Made by a program: the position numbers and the translations under genes
Part shown: one piece after another, positions 27,416 through 35,824 of the stretch
How the letters are laid out: every line of letters starts with the position of its first letter
Numbering within the stretch: position 1 is the stretch's first letter
The notes under the pieces: model-generated
Told to the model about the DNA's origin: nothing
The model's input: only the letters and a program-made list of their open reading frames with translations
Database searches by the model: none
NCBI GenBank assembly: GCA_937891765.1
Contig: CALAGQ010000049.1
Coordinates: forward strand, 1 to 64,000
DNA: 64,000 nt
DNA from: an uncultured Nitrospina sp.
GTDB taxonomy: Bacteria; Nitrospinota; Nitrospinia; Nitrospinales; VA-1
Direction of reading: 5' to 3'

Positions 27416-28701
27416 GCGCTTGCGCTTTTAAACCTTCCCATTTGTTGCCTGATCTGCGCCGTCACATCGGCGACGGATTTTTCCTTAGTGATTTTTTCAG
27501 AGCCCGAAAACTGTTTCATGTAGTTTGAAAACTGGCCGGCCATCTTCCCTGTAGACGTTCCAGCTTCTTCCGGTTTACGGTTTGCCTGATTCCAACTCAG
27601 TCCGCTACCACCTCTGCTACCTGTGGATTTAATTTCCTCAATTTTTTCCGGATCGGTAATACTGGTGAGTAAGGCAATATGATCCTGCGACATCCCAAGC
27701 ACCAGCACCTCCCCAGCGACTTCAACCAGGACAATGTTCTTTTTGGGTCCCAGAAATCCGCTTCCCAAAACATTCACCAATTTTTCACCACCTCCAAACA
27801 TTGTGTTTTTCAAGACATATTTCTTAAAACCAAAAAACAGAAGAAACATGACGCCAAGAACCACAGCAAGCATGGAAAACATTTTCATGCCTGAGGGAAC
27901 CAGTTCAATGGGTTTTCCTGCCGGCCGAGAATCCGAAAACTTTGGGGTTCCATGCGCTGCGAAACGATCATTTATGGATTTTTGTGCGCCTGATTTTTGT
28001 TCCGTTTTGGAATTCGATAAGGCGACTTTTTTAATCTGCTCAACAAGTGGTTCCACCCCCATTCCCGCTCGGGTTACTTTGACTTCTTGTTCTACTTTTT
28101 CTATTTCCTGAGTCTGAACAGGGGCCCTTTTTGGTTTTGTAGCATCTTGGGCATTCTGTTTGCCCTGGGTTCGGATTTTTTCTGAAGCCCGAGCCAAGAA
28201 TTTTGCCAACTCGTCTTCGCTCATCATCTTATCGCCGGCAGTTTCCCGACTTTTAACCATGCTTACAGAGTCCGGTTGAAGAACAGGTTCTGATTGATCA
28301 AAACGAACAATCACAAATCGTCCCTGCCGGGCATGGTGAAACCGATCCCGGATGTCGGAGCCATCCTTTTTAAGGAAGCGAACCCGCAAGGTTTGGTCGT
28401 CGTATTGAGCGGCAAATACCCTTGTCAGGGCAAAACTGTCCGCAGGGTAATATTTTTTGGAGGGCTTTATAAAAGCCAGGGGGAAATCAACCTGGATCGA
28501 CTTATCAAAAAACTCCGGCTCAATATAGTCGCCGACAGGCTTCTCAAATTCGAGCCGAACAATAAACCCGTCATCCACTTGGCTAGTTTTTACATTTTTT
28601 AAAAGGTTGAGGGAGTCCCATTTTCCAGATGCCCCAGCCAGAGTGGTGAGGGAAAACAGAAAGATCCCGACCAGCAATTGAATTCCTAAAGTACGTTTCA
28701 T
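27412..28701 (-). CDS. fliO: FliO-like export accessory protein with N-terminal AMIN-like domain
   Basis: A 429-residue protein, several times longer than enteric FliO (about 100-125 residues). A signal peptide (1-24) is followed by an AMIN-like beta domain (about 28-135; VRLEFEKPVGDYIEPEFF, RVRFLKKDG). A long Lys/Gln-rich linker leads to a transmembrane helix near 272-292. The FliO domain comes next (NVLGSGFLGPKKNIVLVEVA, EVLVLGMSQDHIALL). FliO helps assemble the FliP ring. The AMIN-like part may bind peptidoglycan and anchor the protein periplasmically, which is an inference. Translationally coupled to fliP. Confidence 0.82.
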   Translation of the reverse strand: MKRTLGIQLLVGIFLFSLTTLAGASGKWDSLNLLKNVKTSQVDDGFIVRLEFEKPVGDYIEPEFFDKSIQVDFPLAFIKPSKKYYPADSFALTRVFAAQYDDQTLRVRFLKKDGSDIRDRFHHARQGRFVIVRFDQSEPVLQPDSVSMVKSRETAGDKMMSEDELAKFLARASEKIRTQGKQNAQDATKPKRAPVQTQEIEKVEQEVKVTRAGMGVEPLVEQIKKVALSNSKTEQKSGAQKSINDRFAAHGTPKFSDSRPAGKPIELVPSGMKMFSMLAVVLGVMFLLFFGFKKYVLKNTMFGGGEKLVNVLGSGFLGPKKNIVLVEVAGEVLVLGMSQDHIALLTSITDPEKIEEIKSTGSRGGSGLSWNQANRKPEEAGTSTGKMAGQFSNYMKQFSGSEKITKEKSVADVTAQIRQQMGRFKSASA

Positions 28702-28768
28702 TTTTAGTGCCCTTGCTAGTTTTAAGTTAAGTCAAAAAACCGACGGTTTTATGTCTTAAACATGAATT

Positions 28769-28784
28769 TGCAAAGGTTGTACCT
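28769..28784 (-). promoter_or_regulatory. Sigma-54-type promoter before fliO
   Basis: On the minus strand AGGTACAACCTTTGCA matches the sigma-54 consensus (GG-N10-GC, TTGCA -12 box). It lies about 70 bases before the fliO start. Confidence 0.75.
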
Positions 28785-28911
28785 AAATGAAACAAATTCT
28801 CAGGAATCACATTTTTTTAGAAACTTTTTTTTGAGATTTTTTATACAACAGGCAGGGAAGTTTGAATAAAACAGACTTTAACAGGACAGGAAAAATCATA
28901 AGGGGCACAAG

Positions 28912-28943
28912 AAAACCAGCCGCAAGACTATTACTGCGGCCGG
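28912..28943 (-). terminator. Rho-independent terminator after fliN
   Basis: On the minus strand CCGGCCGCA pairs with TGCGGCTGG (nine pairs including one G-U) around a ten-base loop and is followed by TTTT. It begins three bases after the fliN stop and separates fliL-M-N from the fliO unit. Confidence 0.75.
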
Positions 28944-28945
28944 GT

Positions 28946-29329
28946 TTATGCCAGAGACTGCACGCGTTCCATAGGTGAAACGATATCTGTCAGCCTTACA
29001 CCGAACTTTTCATTGACCACCACTACTTCACCGCGGGCCACCAGTTTCTGGTTGACCAGAACCTCCAAAGGCTCACCCACCAGCTTGGTCAGTTCTATCA
29101 CTGAACCCTGCCCTAATTGCAGGAGATCGTTGATCAGCATTTTGCTTCGGCCCAACTCCACGGTCACGGTCAGGGGAATGTCGAGGATGAGATCCAGGCT
29201 TTTGGTTTCGCCGGTAGGGGCCGCGGCCTCTCCCACCTCGTCCATATCGTCATCATCATCTCCTGTTGCGTCGATATCTTCGATATCTTCCAGAGCTTCA
29301 AAATCCTCTTTTGCGGCTTCGTCTTCCAT
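28946..29329 (-). CDS. fliN: Flagellar switch protein FliN
   Basis: A 127-residue C-ring subunit. The first 40 residues are strongly acidic (runs of Asp/Glu); the rest is the SpoA/FliN domain (LDIPLTVTVELGRSKMLIND, LTKLVGEPLEVLVNQKLVA, VVNEKFGVRLTDIVSPMERV). It binds FliM and controls rotation direction and export docking. It starts four bases after fliM. Confidence 0.94.
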   Translation of the reverse strand: MEDEAAKEDFEALEDIEDIDATGDDDDDMDEVGEAAAPTGETKSLDLILDIPLTVTVELGRSKMLINDLLQLGQGSVIELTKLVGEPLEVLVNQKLVARGEVVVVNEKFGVRLTDIVSPMERVQSLA

Positions 29330-29333
29330 AATC

Positions 29334-30317
29334 TTACCCTTCCCTTTCGATCACTTCAGTTATTTGTACGGCTTTGTTTCCTCGTGAAACACCGGGGAAA
29401 CCTTTAAATTTTGGATTCTGCTCCACTTTCAAAGTTAACGGATCGGTAACATCATTGCCCAACATAAGCGTATCACCCACCTTGAAACTCATGAGGTCCT
29501 GAGGGGTGATTGTTGTTGTCCCCAACTCCGTGATCACTTCGACCTCGGTGGTTAAAAGCTCTGTTCTGAGCCTGCGTACCCAGACCTGATCCACTTCCAT
29601 CTCTTCACTCTGGAACTGGGCTTTAAGTTTGGGAATGACCGGCTCAATGGCCGCATATGGAAGACAAATTGTCAGCGTCCCGGAAATGTTTTCCATTTCA
29701 ATTTCGAACAGGATGACCAATACAATATCAGTCGGGGGCACAATCGCCGCAAACTGGGGGTTGACTTCCGAACGGACAAAATTTGTGGTTACCGTATGCA
29801 CAGGCCGCCAGGCTTTTTCGAGATCTTCCAGAGCGCTTAAGACAACGCTCTTGGTCATTCTGATTTCGATGGCACTGAAATCCCGGCCGGTTATCTTGGC
29901 CTCCTTGACCCCGGACCCGCCAAAAAAAGTATCGACCACCGCGAAAACCAGTTTGCTTTCGACAACGATCAAACCATGACCGCGCAAAGGTTCCATGCGG
30001 AAAATATGCAAGCTGGAAGGTACCGGAAGAGATCGGAGAAAATCGCCGAACTTGATGGTATCCGTAGAAACCGTACTGACATCGACGGACTTACGCATCA
30101 AGGTGGAAAACGTATTCCTGAACAACCGGGAAAACATCTGGTTAATGATGTCCAGAGTTGGCAGCCGGCCACGAATGATTTTTTCCTGACTGGTGAGATC
30201 GTAAGGGACTATACCGGAAACTTCTTCCGGCGCTTCATCCATTTCGGTCTCGATTTCACCGTCTCCGACACCTCTTAATAAGGCATCAACCTCGCCCTGT
30301 GATAGAACCTCACTCAT
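29334..30317 (-). CDS. fliM: Flagellar switch protein FliM
   Basis: A 327-residue C-ring protein of normal length. The N-terminus carries LSQGEVDALL, part of the CheY-P binding region. The CheC-like middle domain and the C-terminal SpoA domain (VEVITELGTTTITPQDLMSF...DTLMLGN) follow. It links chemotaxis signalling to the motor. It lies between fliL (about 37 bases) and fliN (four bases). Confidence 0.95.
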   Translation of the reverse strand: MSEVLSQGEVDALLRGVGDGEIETEMDEAPEEVSGIVPYDLTSQEKIIRGRLPTLDIINQMFSRLFRNTFSTLMRKSVDVSTVSTDTIKFGDFLRSLPVPSSLHIFRMEPLRGHGLIVVESKLVFAVVDTFFGGSGVKEAKITGRDFSAIEIRMTKSVVLSALEDLEKAWRPVHTVTTNFVRSEVNPQFAAIVPPTDIVLVILFEIEMENISGTLTICLPYAAIEPVIPKLKAQFQSEEMEVDQVWVRRLRTELLTTEVEVITELGTTTITPQDLMSFKVGDTLMLGNDVTDPLTLKVEQNPKFKGFPGVSRGNKAVQITEVIEREG

Positions 30318-30354
30318 AACTCACTCACGCCTTTTAAATAACTCTTATATTTTA

Positions 30355-30879
30355 TCACTGAATAATAAATTCCGTAAAATATGCATCCTTAACATGCCCC
30401 ACCACCAGAAACCGATTCACTCGAGTGGTGATTTCATCCTTGAGCTTGAACTTGCCCTGCACTGAGTAAACATCTTCGAATGCCTTACTACTCAGCAAGA
30501 CCAAAATGGAGTCTGTGATTTTCTGGATATTTTCCTTGAGCTCCATATGAACTTCCGGGGTGCTCAATTCCAGGGAAATCGTGACTTTGAGAAAACGCTT
30601 TCCTTCACTGCCAGCTAAATTGACCACGAATGGATCCAGCGGAAACATGACACCCAGGTTGAGGTCTTCCTCTTCCGGTGCCTCCTCTTTAGCTTTCTCG
30701 CCTTCAGCAGGTATTTCCTCGGCTGGCTTTTCTTGGAAAAAATTCATGTAGGCATAATAACCCCCACCTCCCAATACCGCCAAGCCAACTATGATGCCGA
30801 TGATCATACCGATGGGTTTTTTGCCACCGGTCGCTTCCGCTGCTTCCAGTTCTTCTAGTATATCCTCGTCTTCTGCCAT
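30355..30879 (-). CDS. fliL: Flagellar basal body-associated protein FliL
   Basis: A 174-residue single-pass membrane protein. A short acidic cytoplasmic start, one helix (about 23-47; IGMIIGIIVGLAVLGGGGYY), an acidic linker rich in Glu/Ala/Pro and a periplasmic FliL domain (VMFPLDPFVVNLAGSEGKRF, LKVTISLELSTPEVH) are seen. FliL stabilises the stator around MotB. It is the first gene of the fliL-fliM-fliN operon, with a sigma-54-type promoter match about 90 bases upstream. Confidence 0.9.
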   Translation of the reverse strand: MAEDEDILEELEAAEATGGKKPIGMIIGIIVGLAVLGGGGYYAYMNFFQEKPAEEIPAEGEKAKEEAPEEEDLNLGVMFPLDPFVVNLAGSEGKRFLKVTISLELSTPEVHMELKENIQKITDSILVLLSSKAFEDVYSVQGKFKLKDEITTRVNRFLVVGHVKDAYFTEFIIQ

Positions 30880-30967
30880 AACTCGCTCTCCTGCCCCTTA
30901 TATGATCGACAAAAAGAAAAAACTAAACATTAAAATTCAGGGACTTATTTGCTTTCTCCCTGTTTTT

Positions 30968-30986
30968 GAGCAATTTGTATGCCAAA
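30968..30986 (-). promoter_or_regulatory. Sigma-54-type promoter before fliL
   Basis: On the minus strand TTTGGCATACAAATTGCTC contains TGGCAT-N5-TTGCT with the strict GG-N10-GC spacing. It is the best of the three sigma-54-like sites in the flagellar cluster and lies about 90 bases before fliL. Confidence 0.8.
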
Positions 30987-31328
30987 TTGGATCACATCCC
31001 CCCAAAAACAACAAAAGCACTATTTTAAAAGGGCTTACAAGTTAGCTCTTCAAGCCATCCCACAAAAACTCCAAGAAAGATTCTTCCTATCCGGTCATAT
31101 TTTTGACGTAAAGCCTGGAGGAATCGATTGTAAACTTCAGAGCCTGCACTAAAAAAGTGATGTATTTTATAGCAGTTGTTAGAAGCAAGTGCTTGCTAAG
31201 CAAGCAATTCGCTGCTATCGACGCACCCTGTTATTTTACCCCAACGGCTCTAAAATATACATATAAACAATTGCTTTTAAAGTGATTAATCAGGAACCCC
31301 CAACTTCATGAAGGCTGTTTTCCTGTAT

Positions 31329-31337
31329 TGGTATAAT
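31329..31337 (+). promoter_or_regulatory. Extended -10 promoter before amtB
   Basis: TGGTATAAT is a perfect TGnTATAAT extended -10 element 72 bases before the amtB start. No clear -35 box is present, which is usual for this promoter class. Confidence 0.5.
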
Positions 31338-31409
31338 AATTGAAAACCCCCTCCTAAGAAGATTATTAACCAGCACCCCTATTTTACTTTATTTAGGAGA
31401 TCGGGTTTT

Positions 31410-32696
31410 ATGAAAATCAGAATTCAAGCGAACAGGGTCATCCTAACTATATTATTTATGCTCTTTCCTGTGGTCGCGTCAGCTGAGGAAATCCCTCAAA
31501 TCAGCTACCCGGACACCGCCTGGATACTGATTTCATCGGCACTGGTTATGCTCATGCTTCCTGGCCTTGCACTATTTTACGGTGGCATGGTACGGCGCAA
31601 GAATGTTCTCAGCACATTGATGCACAGTTTTATACCGCTCGGAGTCATCACCGTGCAATGGGTGCTGTTTGGTTATTCTTTAGCCTTTGGTAACGATATC
31701 GGACATTTTGTCGGAGACCTGAGCAAAGCTCTCTTTATAGGCATTGATTATAAGACCCTTTCCGGCACGATCCCGGAATATCTGTTCAGCATGTTTCAGT
31801 TGATGTTCGCCATCATCACAGCAGCGCTCATCAGCGGAGGAATGGCCGAGCGGGTGAGTTTTAAAGCTTATATCGCCTTCATTTTCATTTGGTCCACCGT
31901 GGTTTACGATCCTATTTGCCATTGGGTCTGGGGCGGCGGCTGGTTGGGCGACCTCGGGGCTCTGGATTTTGCCGGTGGTACAGTGGTTCATATCGCTTCA
32001 GGTACGGCTGCACTGGCCGCCGCCATGGTCCTTAAAAAGCGCAAAGGCTTTCCGGGAAGACTGATGATTCCCCACAGTTTGCCTCTTACTCTTCTGGGGG
32101 CGGGACTACTATGGTTCGGATGGTTCGGGTTTAACGCTGGCAGTGCGCTGGCAGCAGACGAACTGGCGGTGCTGGCATTCACCAACACCCAAATCGCAAC
32201 AGGAGCCGGACTCCTCGGCTGGCTGGTCGCCGAGTATATCAAAGTGGGAAAAGCCAGCGCTCTCGGTGCCGCATCCGGAATCGTAGCCGGACTAGTCGCC
32301 ATCACTCCGGCCGCAGGATTTGTCGAACCGCTTTGGGCCATGGTGATCGGCTTTCTCGCCGGAATCATCTGCTTTTACGCCGTCATCATGAAGATCAAGG
32401 TTGGTTACGATGATTCGCTCGATGTTTTTGGAATCCATGCCATCGGCGGTGCCTGGGGCGCTCTAGCCACAGGATTATTCGTCACCGTAGGGGGAACAGG
32501 TTTGCTGGCTGGCAACCTCAATCAGGTCTGGGTCCAGTTGGTGGGCATCTTTGCCGCTGGTTTATACTCGTTCGTCGTCACCTATGTTCTCGTCATAATT
32601 ATTGATAAAACGATCGGGTTCAGGGTTAATGACGAGGATGAGGAAATGGGGCTTGATACCACCCAGCATGGGGAAACCGGATACAACCTGGTCTAA
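31410..32696 (+). CDS. amtB: Ammonium transporter (Amt/MEP/Rh family)
   Basis: A 428-residue ammonium channel with a cleavable signal peptide (about 1-24) and eleven membrane helices, as in AmtB. Family landmarks are ALFYGGMVRRKNVLS after helix 1, VVHIASGTAALAAA with the first pore His, and FGIHAIGGAWGALATG with the second. AGGAG at 31396-31400 fixes ATG 31410. No PII gene (glnK/glnB) is adjacent, which is unusual for amtB. Confidence 0.95.
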   Translation: MKIRIQANRVILTILFMLFPVVASAEEIPQISYPDTAWILISSALVMLMLPGLALFYGGMVRRKNVLSTLMHSFIPLGVITVQWVLFGYSLAFGNDIGHFVGDLSKALFIGIDYKTLSGTIPEYLFSMFQLMFAIITAALISGGMAERVSFKAYIAFIFIWSTVVYDPICHWVWGGGWLGDLGALDFAGGTVVHIASGTAALAAAMVLKKRKGFPGRLMIPHSLPLTLLGAGLLWFGWFGFNAGSALAADELAVLAFTNTQIATGAGLLGWLVAEYIKVGKASALGAASGIVAGLVAITPAAGFVEPLWAMVIGFLAGIICFYAVIMKIKVGYDDSLDVFGIHAIGGAWGALATGLFVTVGGTGLLAGNLNQVWVQLVGIFAAGLYSFVVTYVLVIIIDKTIGFRVNDEDEEMGLDTTQHGETGYNLV

Positions 32697-32764
32697 AATT
32701 ATCTGGATAAAGCCTTTATTTAAAACTATTATGCCAAGAAATACGCTAAAACACTTTATATCAA

Positions 32765-32793
32765 TTGACTTTTATCCATTGATAAATTATTGT
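32765..32793 (+). promoter_or_regulatory. Possible promoter of the porin gene
   Basis: TTGACT (32765-32770), a 17-base spacer and TATTGT (32788-32793), about 100 bases before the porin start. The -10 box matches only four of six bases. Confidence 0.35.
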
Positions 32794-32892
32794 TTTAAGA
32801 CTCATTACAAAGTAGTCCATTCATTGTAAACTTATGCGAAAAAGTCTAAAATGCCTTTTTCATTACACCTAATATTTAGAGAGGATTTAAAT

Positions 32893-33660
32893 ATGAGCAC
32901 GTTGAACTCTTTCGTTTCTAAAACTGCCTTGGCACTACTCCTTGTGGCCAGTTTAATTTCGGTTGATCACAACAGAGCCGCCCAAGCCGCAGAAGAGCCC
33001 GAACTCATAAATCTTCCAGGCAGCTTTTCCGGTTCCCTCGGATTCTTCACAGACTACAGGTTTCGTGGTAACAGCCAAACGGTTGAAGAAGCCGCTGTCC
33101 AAGGAAGTTTTGACTGGAACCATGAAAAAGGATTTTACCTCGGTGTCTGGGGTTCCAACGTGCAATTTGGAGCGACTGCACCTGGTCAAGGCAACACCGA
33201 GTTTGATATCTATTTTGGTGCCGCACGGGAATATTATGGAATCACTTTTGATGTCGGCGGCGTTTATTACACCTACCCGGGCGCCACTGAAAGCGTAGGA
33301 CTGGACTACTTCGAATACAAGTTTGGCATGTCTAAAGATTTCTCCTTGATCGCAATGGGCGCCACTATTTACTACTCGCCCGAAAACACCACGAGCAGTG
33401 GAAACGCAACCTATGTGAGTTATGATGCAGAAGTGCCTCTGGTCAGCCGACTAGCCTTGACAGGGCATGTCGGACACCAGTGGATTACCGATGAAACTGC
33501 GTTTGGCAAGCCAGATTATTTAGACTGGAGCATTGGCGCAGCCTATGCTACTCATGGCTTCGACCTTAGCGTGACTTATGTCGATACAGACTTGACCACT
33601 GCTGAATGTGCTACAGGTTGTGACGGTGAAGTTATCTTTGGAATTTCACGAAGTTTCTAG
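32893..33660 (+). CDS. TorF-like outer-membrane porin
   Basis: A 255-residue exported protein. The signal peptide (about 1-33, ending AAQAA) is followed by alternating beta strands with the TorF/Gcw_chp family opening SGSLGFFTDYRFRG and later strands such as FYLGVWGSNVQF and GLDYFEYKFGMSKDF. The C-terminus ends in FGISRSF, a terminal aromatic as expected for outer-membrane barrels. I chose ATG 32893, which has GAGGA upstream and begins the signal peptide. The substrate is unknown. It follows amtB and is closed by a strong terminator. Confidence 0.8.
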   Translation: MSTLNSFVSKTALALLLVASLISVDHNRAAQAAEEPELINLPGSFSGSLGFFTDYRFRGNSQTVEEAAVQGSFDWNHEKGFYLGVWGSNVQFGATAPGQGNTEFDIYFGAAREYYGITFDVGGVYYTYPGATESVGLDYFEYKFGMSKDFSLIAMGATIYYSPENTTSSGNATYVSYDAEVPLVSRLALTGHVGHQWITDETAFGKPDYLDWSIGAAYATHGFDLSVTYVDTDLTTAECATGCDGEVIFGISRSF

Positions 33661-33680
33661 TTTTACTTTATAGCTCAATG

Positions 33681-33722
33681 AAGCCCGGTTGTCGGACAAA
33701 AGTCCGCTCCGGGCTTTTTTTA
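33681..33722 (+). terminator. Strong rho-independent terminator after the porin gene
   Basis: AGCCCGG (33682-33688) pairs with CCGGGCT (33709-33715); an inner CGGAC/GTCCG stem adds stability, and a run of eight T follows. Confidence 0.9.
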
Positions 33723-33835
33723 TTCGGAGCTTCACCCTCCCCCAGCAAGGAACTTGCAAATTAAAAGTTTCTATCTCCCGACTTACCTTATAAAATATTG
33801 GGTATCTTTGAAAACCCTTTGGAACTTTAGAAACC

Positions 33836-34165
33836 GTGCTGACGCAAGCCCAGAACCAGATCATTTACCTGATGTTTTTAAACGGAATCCTTTTCCTGGG
33901 TTTGAACTTCGTTGCCTACTCCATCGTTTTTCCGGGACCAAAAGGCTCCAAGCGAATCGGTTATTTATTCATCACCTGTGGGCTGCTGGCCTATCTGGCG
34001 CAACTCATGTATCAGGGACTGCTGGCTTTGGACTACCCGGCAGATAAAATAACCGGCCTGTTACTGAGCGGGTTTGTCGTCCCAATCTTTTTCATTTCGC
34101 TGGCTTATTACCGAGTCAAACGTAACCGGATGGACCGGGCCACGCCCGGGGAGAATGAGCAGTGA
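33836..34165 (+). CDS. Small three-helix membrane protein
   Basis: A 109-residue protein with three hydrophobic helices (about 9-29, 42-62 and 73-93) and a basic, then polar C-terminus. Translation starts at GTG 33836 with GGA nine bases upstream. I do not recognise a family. It lies alone between the porin terminator and the threonine aldolase gene. The last codons overlap a CCGGGCCACGCCCGG palindrome of the type scattered between genes here. Confidence 0.5.
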   Translation: MLTQAQNQIIYLMFLNGILFLGLNFVAYSIVFPGPKGSKRIGYLFITCGLLAYLAQLMYQGLLALDYPADKITGLLLSGFVVPIFFISLAYYRVKRNRMDRATPGENEQ

Positions 34166-34216
34166 CCCATAAAGCAGAGAAAACGATTGCCAGCAGTAAT
34201 AAGCCATTGCACTTTG

Positions 34217-34234
34217 GGTCCAGCGTCACGCTGG
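34217..34234. repeat. REP-like palindrome, copy 1
   Basis: GGTCCAGCGTCACGCTGG contains the near-perfect palindrome CCAGCGT-C-ACGCTGG. The same core recurs at 35348-35364 and, with G in the centre, near 49248-49262. Confidence 0.6.
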
Positions 34235-34246
34235 AAAAGGAAAATC

Positions 34247-35278
34247 ATGATTGATCTAAGAAGCGATACATTGACCCAACCCACCCCGGCAATGCGCGAA
34301 GCAATGGCCAATGCCGAAGTCGGGGATGATGTTTTCGAAGAAGACCCGACCCTTAAAAAACTGGAAACCTTGGCCGCAAAAAAAACCGGCAAGGAGTCGG
34401 CTCTCTTTGTTCCCAGTGGCACCATGGGAAACCTCATCAGCGTGCTCAGCCTTTGCCAGCGCGGAGATGAAGTGTTGCTGGGCGACCGAAGCCATATTTT
34501 CCTGCACGAAGTCGGGGGCATGGCCGCCTTGGGCGGAGTCCATCCAAGAATCCTTCCCAATAATGAGGATGGCACCTTGCCCCTGCCATTACTGGAACAA
34601 TCCATAAGGCACACAGATATCCATAACCCTCCTACCCGCCTGATCTGCCTTGAGAACACCCATAACTTCTGTCATGGAACACCGCTAAGCCCGGAATATA
34701 TGGGCAGTGTGGCGGCTCTGGCGGCAAAATATGAACTCAAAATTCATCTGGATGGAGCAAGGCTGTTTAATGCCGCTGTAGCCCTGGATGTAGAAGTGAA
34801 GGCTCTGACCCAGCAGGCAGACTCGATCATGTTTTGCCTGTCCAAAGGACTGTCCGCCCCGGTCGGTTCTCTAGTTTGCGGTGACAGGGACTTCATCCAA
34901 CGTGCCAGAAAATACAGGAAGATGATCGGAGGGGGGATGAGGCAGGCCGGGCATCTGGCCGCCGCCGGTCTGGTCGCCCTGGAAAACCTCGTGGAACGCT
35001 TAAAGGGCGATCATCAGAACGCCCGACTTCTGGCAGAACAGCTGGCAGCCATAAAGGGCATCGAACTGGATCAATCTAAAGTAAAAACAAATATTATTTT
35101 CTTCAAACTGAACCACCCCGAAATCGATGGAGATACATTTTTGAGTCGGCTGGAAGCAAAGTCCATCAAAATCCTCATGACCGACCCGGGAGTTTTCCGC
35201 GCCGTCCTGCATCGCGAGGTATCCAGAGAGCAGGTCGACACCGCAGCCCAGACCATCCAATCCATTTTAACCCTCTAG
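34247..35278 (+). CDS. ltaE: Low-specificity L-threonine aldolase
   Basis: A 343-residue PLP enzyme of the beta-eliminating-lyase family that splits threonine or allo-threonine into glycine and acetaldehyde. The family opening MIDLRSDTLTQPTPAMREAM and the VGDDVFEEDPT loop are followed by KIHLDGARLFNAAVAL and the PLP-lysine motif SKGLSAPVGS. I chose ATG 34247, where the conserved N-terminus begins and AAGGA precedes it. Glycine from this reaction could feed the glycine cleavage system, one subunit of which (gcvPB) is encoded at 47.8 kb. Confidence 0.92.
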   Translation: MIDLRSDTLTQPTPAMREAMANAEVGDDVFEEDPTLKKLETLAAKKTGKESALFVPSGTMGNLISVLSLCQRGDEVLLGDRSHIFLHEVGGMAALGGVHPRILPNNEDGTLPLPLLEQSIRHTDIHNPPTRLICLENTHNFCHGTPLSPEYMGSVAALAAKYELKIHLDGARLFNAAVALDVEVKALTQQADSIMFCLSKGLSAPVGSLVCGDRDFIQRARKYRKMIGGGMRQAGHLAAAGLVALENLVERLKGDHQNARLLAEQLAAIKGIELDQSKVKTNIIFFKLNHPEIDGDTFLSRLEAKSIKILMTDPGVFRAVLHREVSREQVDTAAQTIQSILTL

Positions 35279-35289
35279 CGAGGGAGGCT

Positions 35290-35333
35290 AATAGCTTTTG
35301 CAGGCAAACAAAAAGTTCTCTCGGCTTGACGAG
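35290..35333 (+). repeat. Dispersed 43-bp intergenic repeat, copy A
   Basis: AATAGCTTTTGCAGGCAAAC...TCTCGGCTTGACGAG. It shares the pattern AATA-x-CTTTTG...CAAA-x-AG-x-TCTCGGCT with copies B (35780-35824), C (35939-35980) and D (51802-51844). All are intergenic. Confidence 0.55.
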
Positions 35334-35347
35334 CAATTCTTAATTGG

Positions 35348-35364
35348 GTCCAGCGTCACGCTGG
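35348..35364. repeat. REP-like palindrome, copy 2
   Basis: GTCCAGCGTCACGCTGG, the same core as at 34217-34234, and ten bases before the -35 box of the rpoZ promoter. Confidence 0.6.
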
Positions 35365-35374
35365 CGGCTAGCAG

Positions 35375-35403
35375 TTGACAGAAAATGCAATTACCCCTAG
35401 AAT
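35375..35403 (+). promoter_or_regulatory. Sigma-70 promoter of rpoZ
   Basis: A perfect TTGACA (35375-35380), an optimal 17-base spacer and TAGAAT (35398-35403), 31 bases before the rpoZ start. It is one of the best promoter matches in the window. Confidence 0.75.
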
Positions 35404-35433
35404 AGGAACAACCTTTAACGCTATAGGAAAACT

Positions 35434-35676
35434 ATGATCGCCTTAGAAATGAAAGACACCCTGGAGTTGATTCGCCAGGCGCAAGATGTAGTAAAAAGCC
35501 GGTACCTGTTATGCATTCTGGTAACCCAGAGAATCCATCAACTGGAAAATGGTGCCCAGCCAACTATCGATGTAGACCCCGAAGAATACTCGAACCCAAA
35601 ATCTTATTTTGAATTGGCACTCAGAGAAATTATTGAAGGCAACATGGATCTGGAACAAGTTGCTGAAGAAGAATAA
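35434..35676 (+). CDS. rpoZ: RNA polymerase omega subunit
   Basis: An 80-residue protein of the RpoZ family. The region SRYLLCILVTQRIHQLENGA matches the conserved omega core (SRY/F-L-V..A..R..QL..G), and PKSYFELALREIIEGNMDLE matches the C-terminal K-x-x-x-x-AL-EI-x-G-K/N region. It supports beta' folding and polymerase assembly. A near-consensus promoter lies just upstream. It is monocistronic, without the usual gmk or spoT neighbours. Confidence 0.82.
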   Translation: MIALEMKDTLELIRQAQDVVKSRYLLCILVTQRIHQLENGAQPTIDVDPEEYSNPKSYFELALREIIEGNMDLEQVAEEE

Positions 35677-35752
35677 TCCCTCCCTCGTTTATCCCAGAAA
35701 ATCTATCTCAATAAAGCCGGCTTTCGAGTTGTGACGCGAAAGCCCACTCGGC

Positions 35753-35769
35753 ACCGGGCAACGCCCGGT
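35753..35769. repeat. REP-like palindrome, CCGGGC variant
   Basis: ACCGGGCAACGCCCGGT: seven-base arms around AAC. The close relative CCGGGCCACGCCCGG lies near 34137-34151, at the end of the small membrane protein gene. Confidence 0.55.
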
Positions 35770-35779
35770 AGTAATGGGC

Positions 35780-35824
35780 AATAACTTTTGCTGGCTGGCA
35801 AAGAGTAGTCTCGGCACAATCAAG
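35780..35824 (+). repeat. Dispersed 43-bp intergenic repeat, copy B
   Basis: AATAACTTTTGCTGGCTGGC...GTCTCGGCACAATCAAG, same layout as copy A; a fragment GCAATAACTTTAT also occurs near 50829-50841. Confidence 0.55.

Larger units (their letters stand above)
30880..31409. other. 530-bp divergent regulatory region, fliL / amtB
   Basis: No gene was recognised. It holds the leftward sigma-54-type promoter of fliL (30968-30986) and a rightward extended -10 promoter before amtB (31329-31337). In between is a palindromic AGCAAGTGCTTGCTAAGC-type stretch near 31189-31210 of unknown role. Confidence 0.5.

Noticed and set aside
28741..28765. Additional terminator before fliO (AAACC-GTC-GGTTT followed by T)
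   Set aside because: The stem is only five A/T-rich pairs and it would lie downstream of the sigma-54 start site of fliO, so it is more likely chance.
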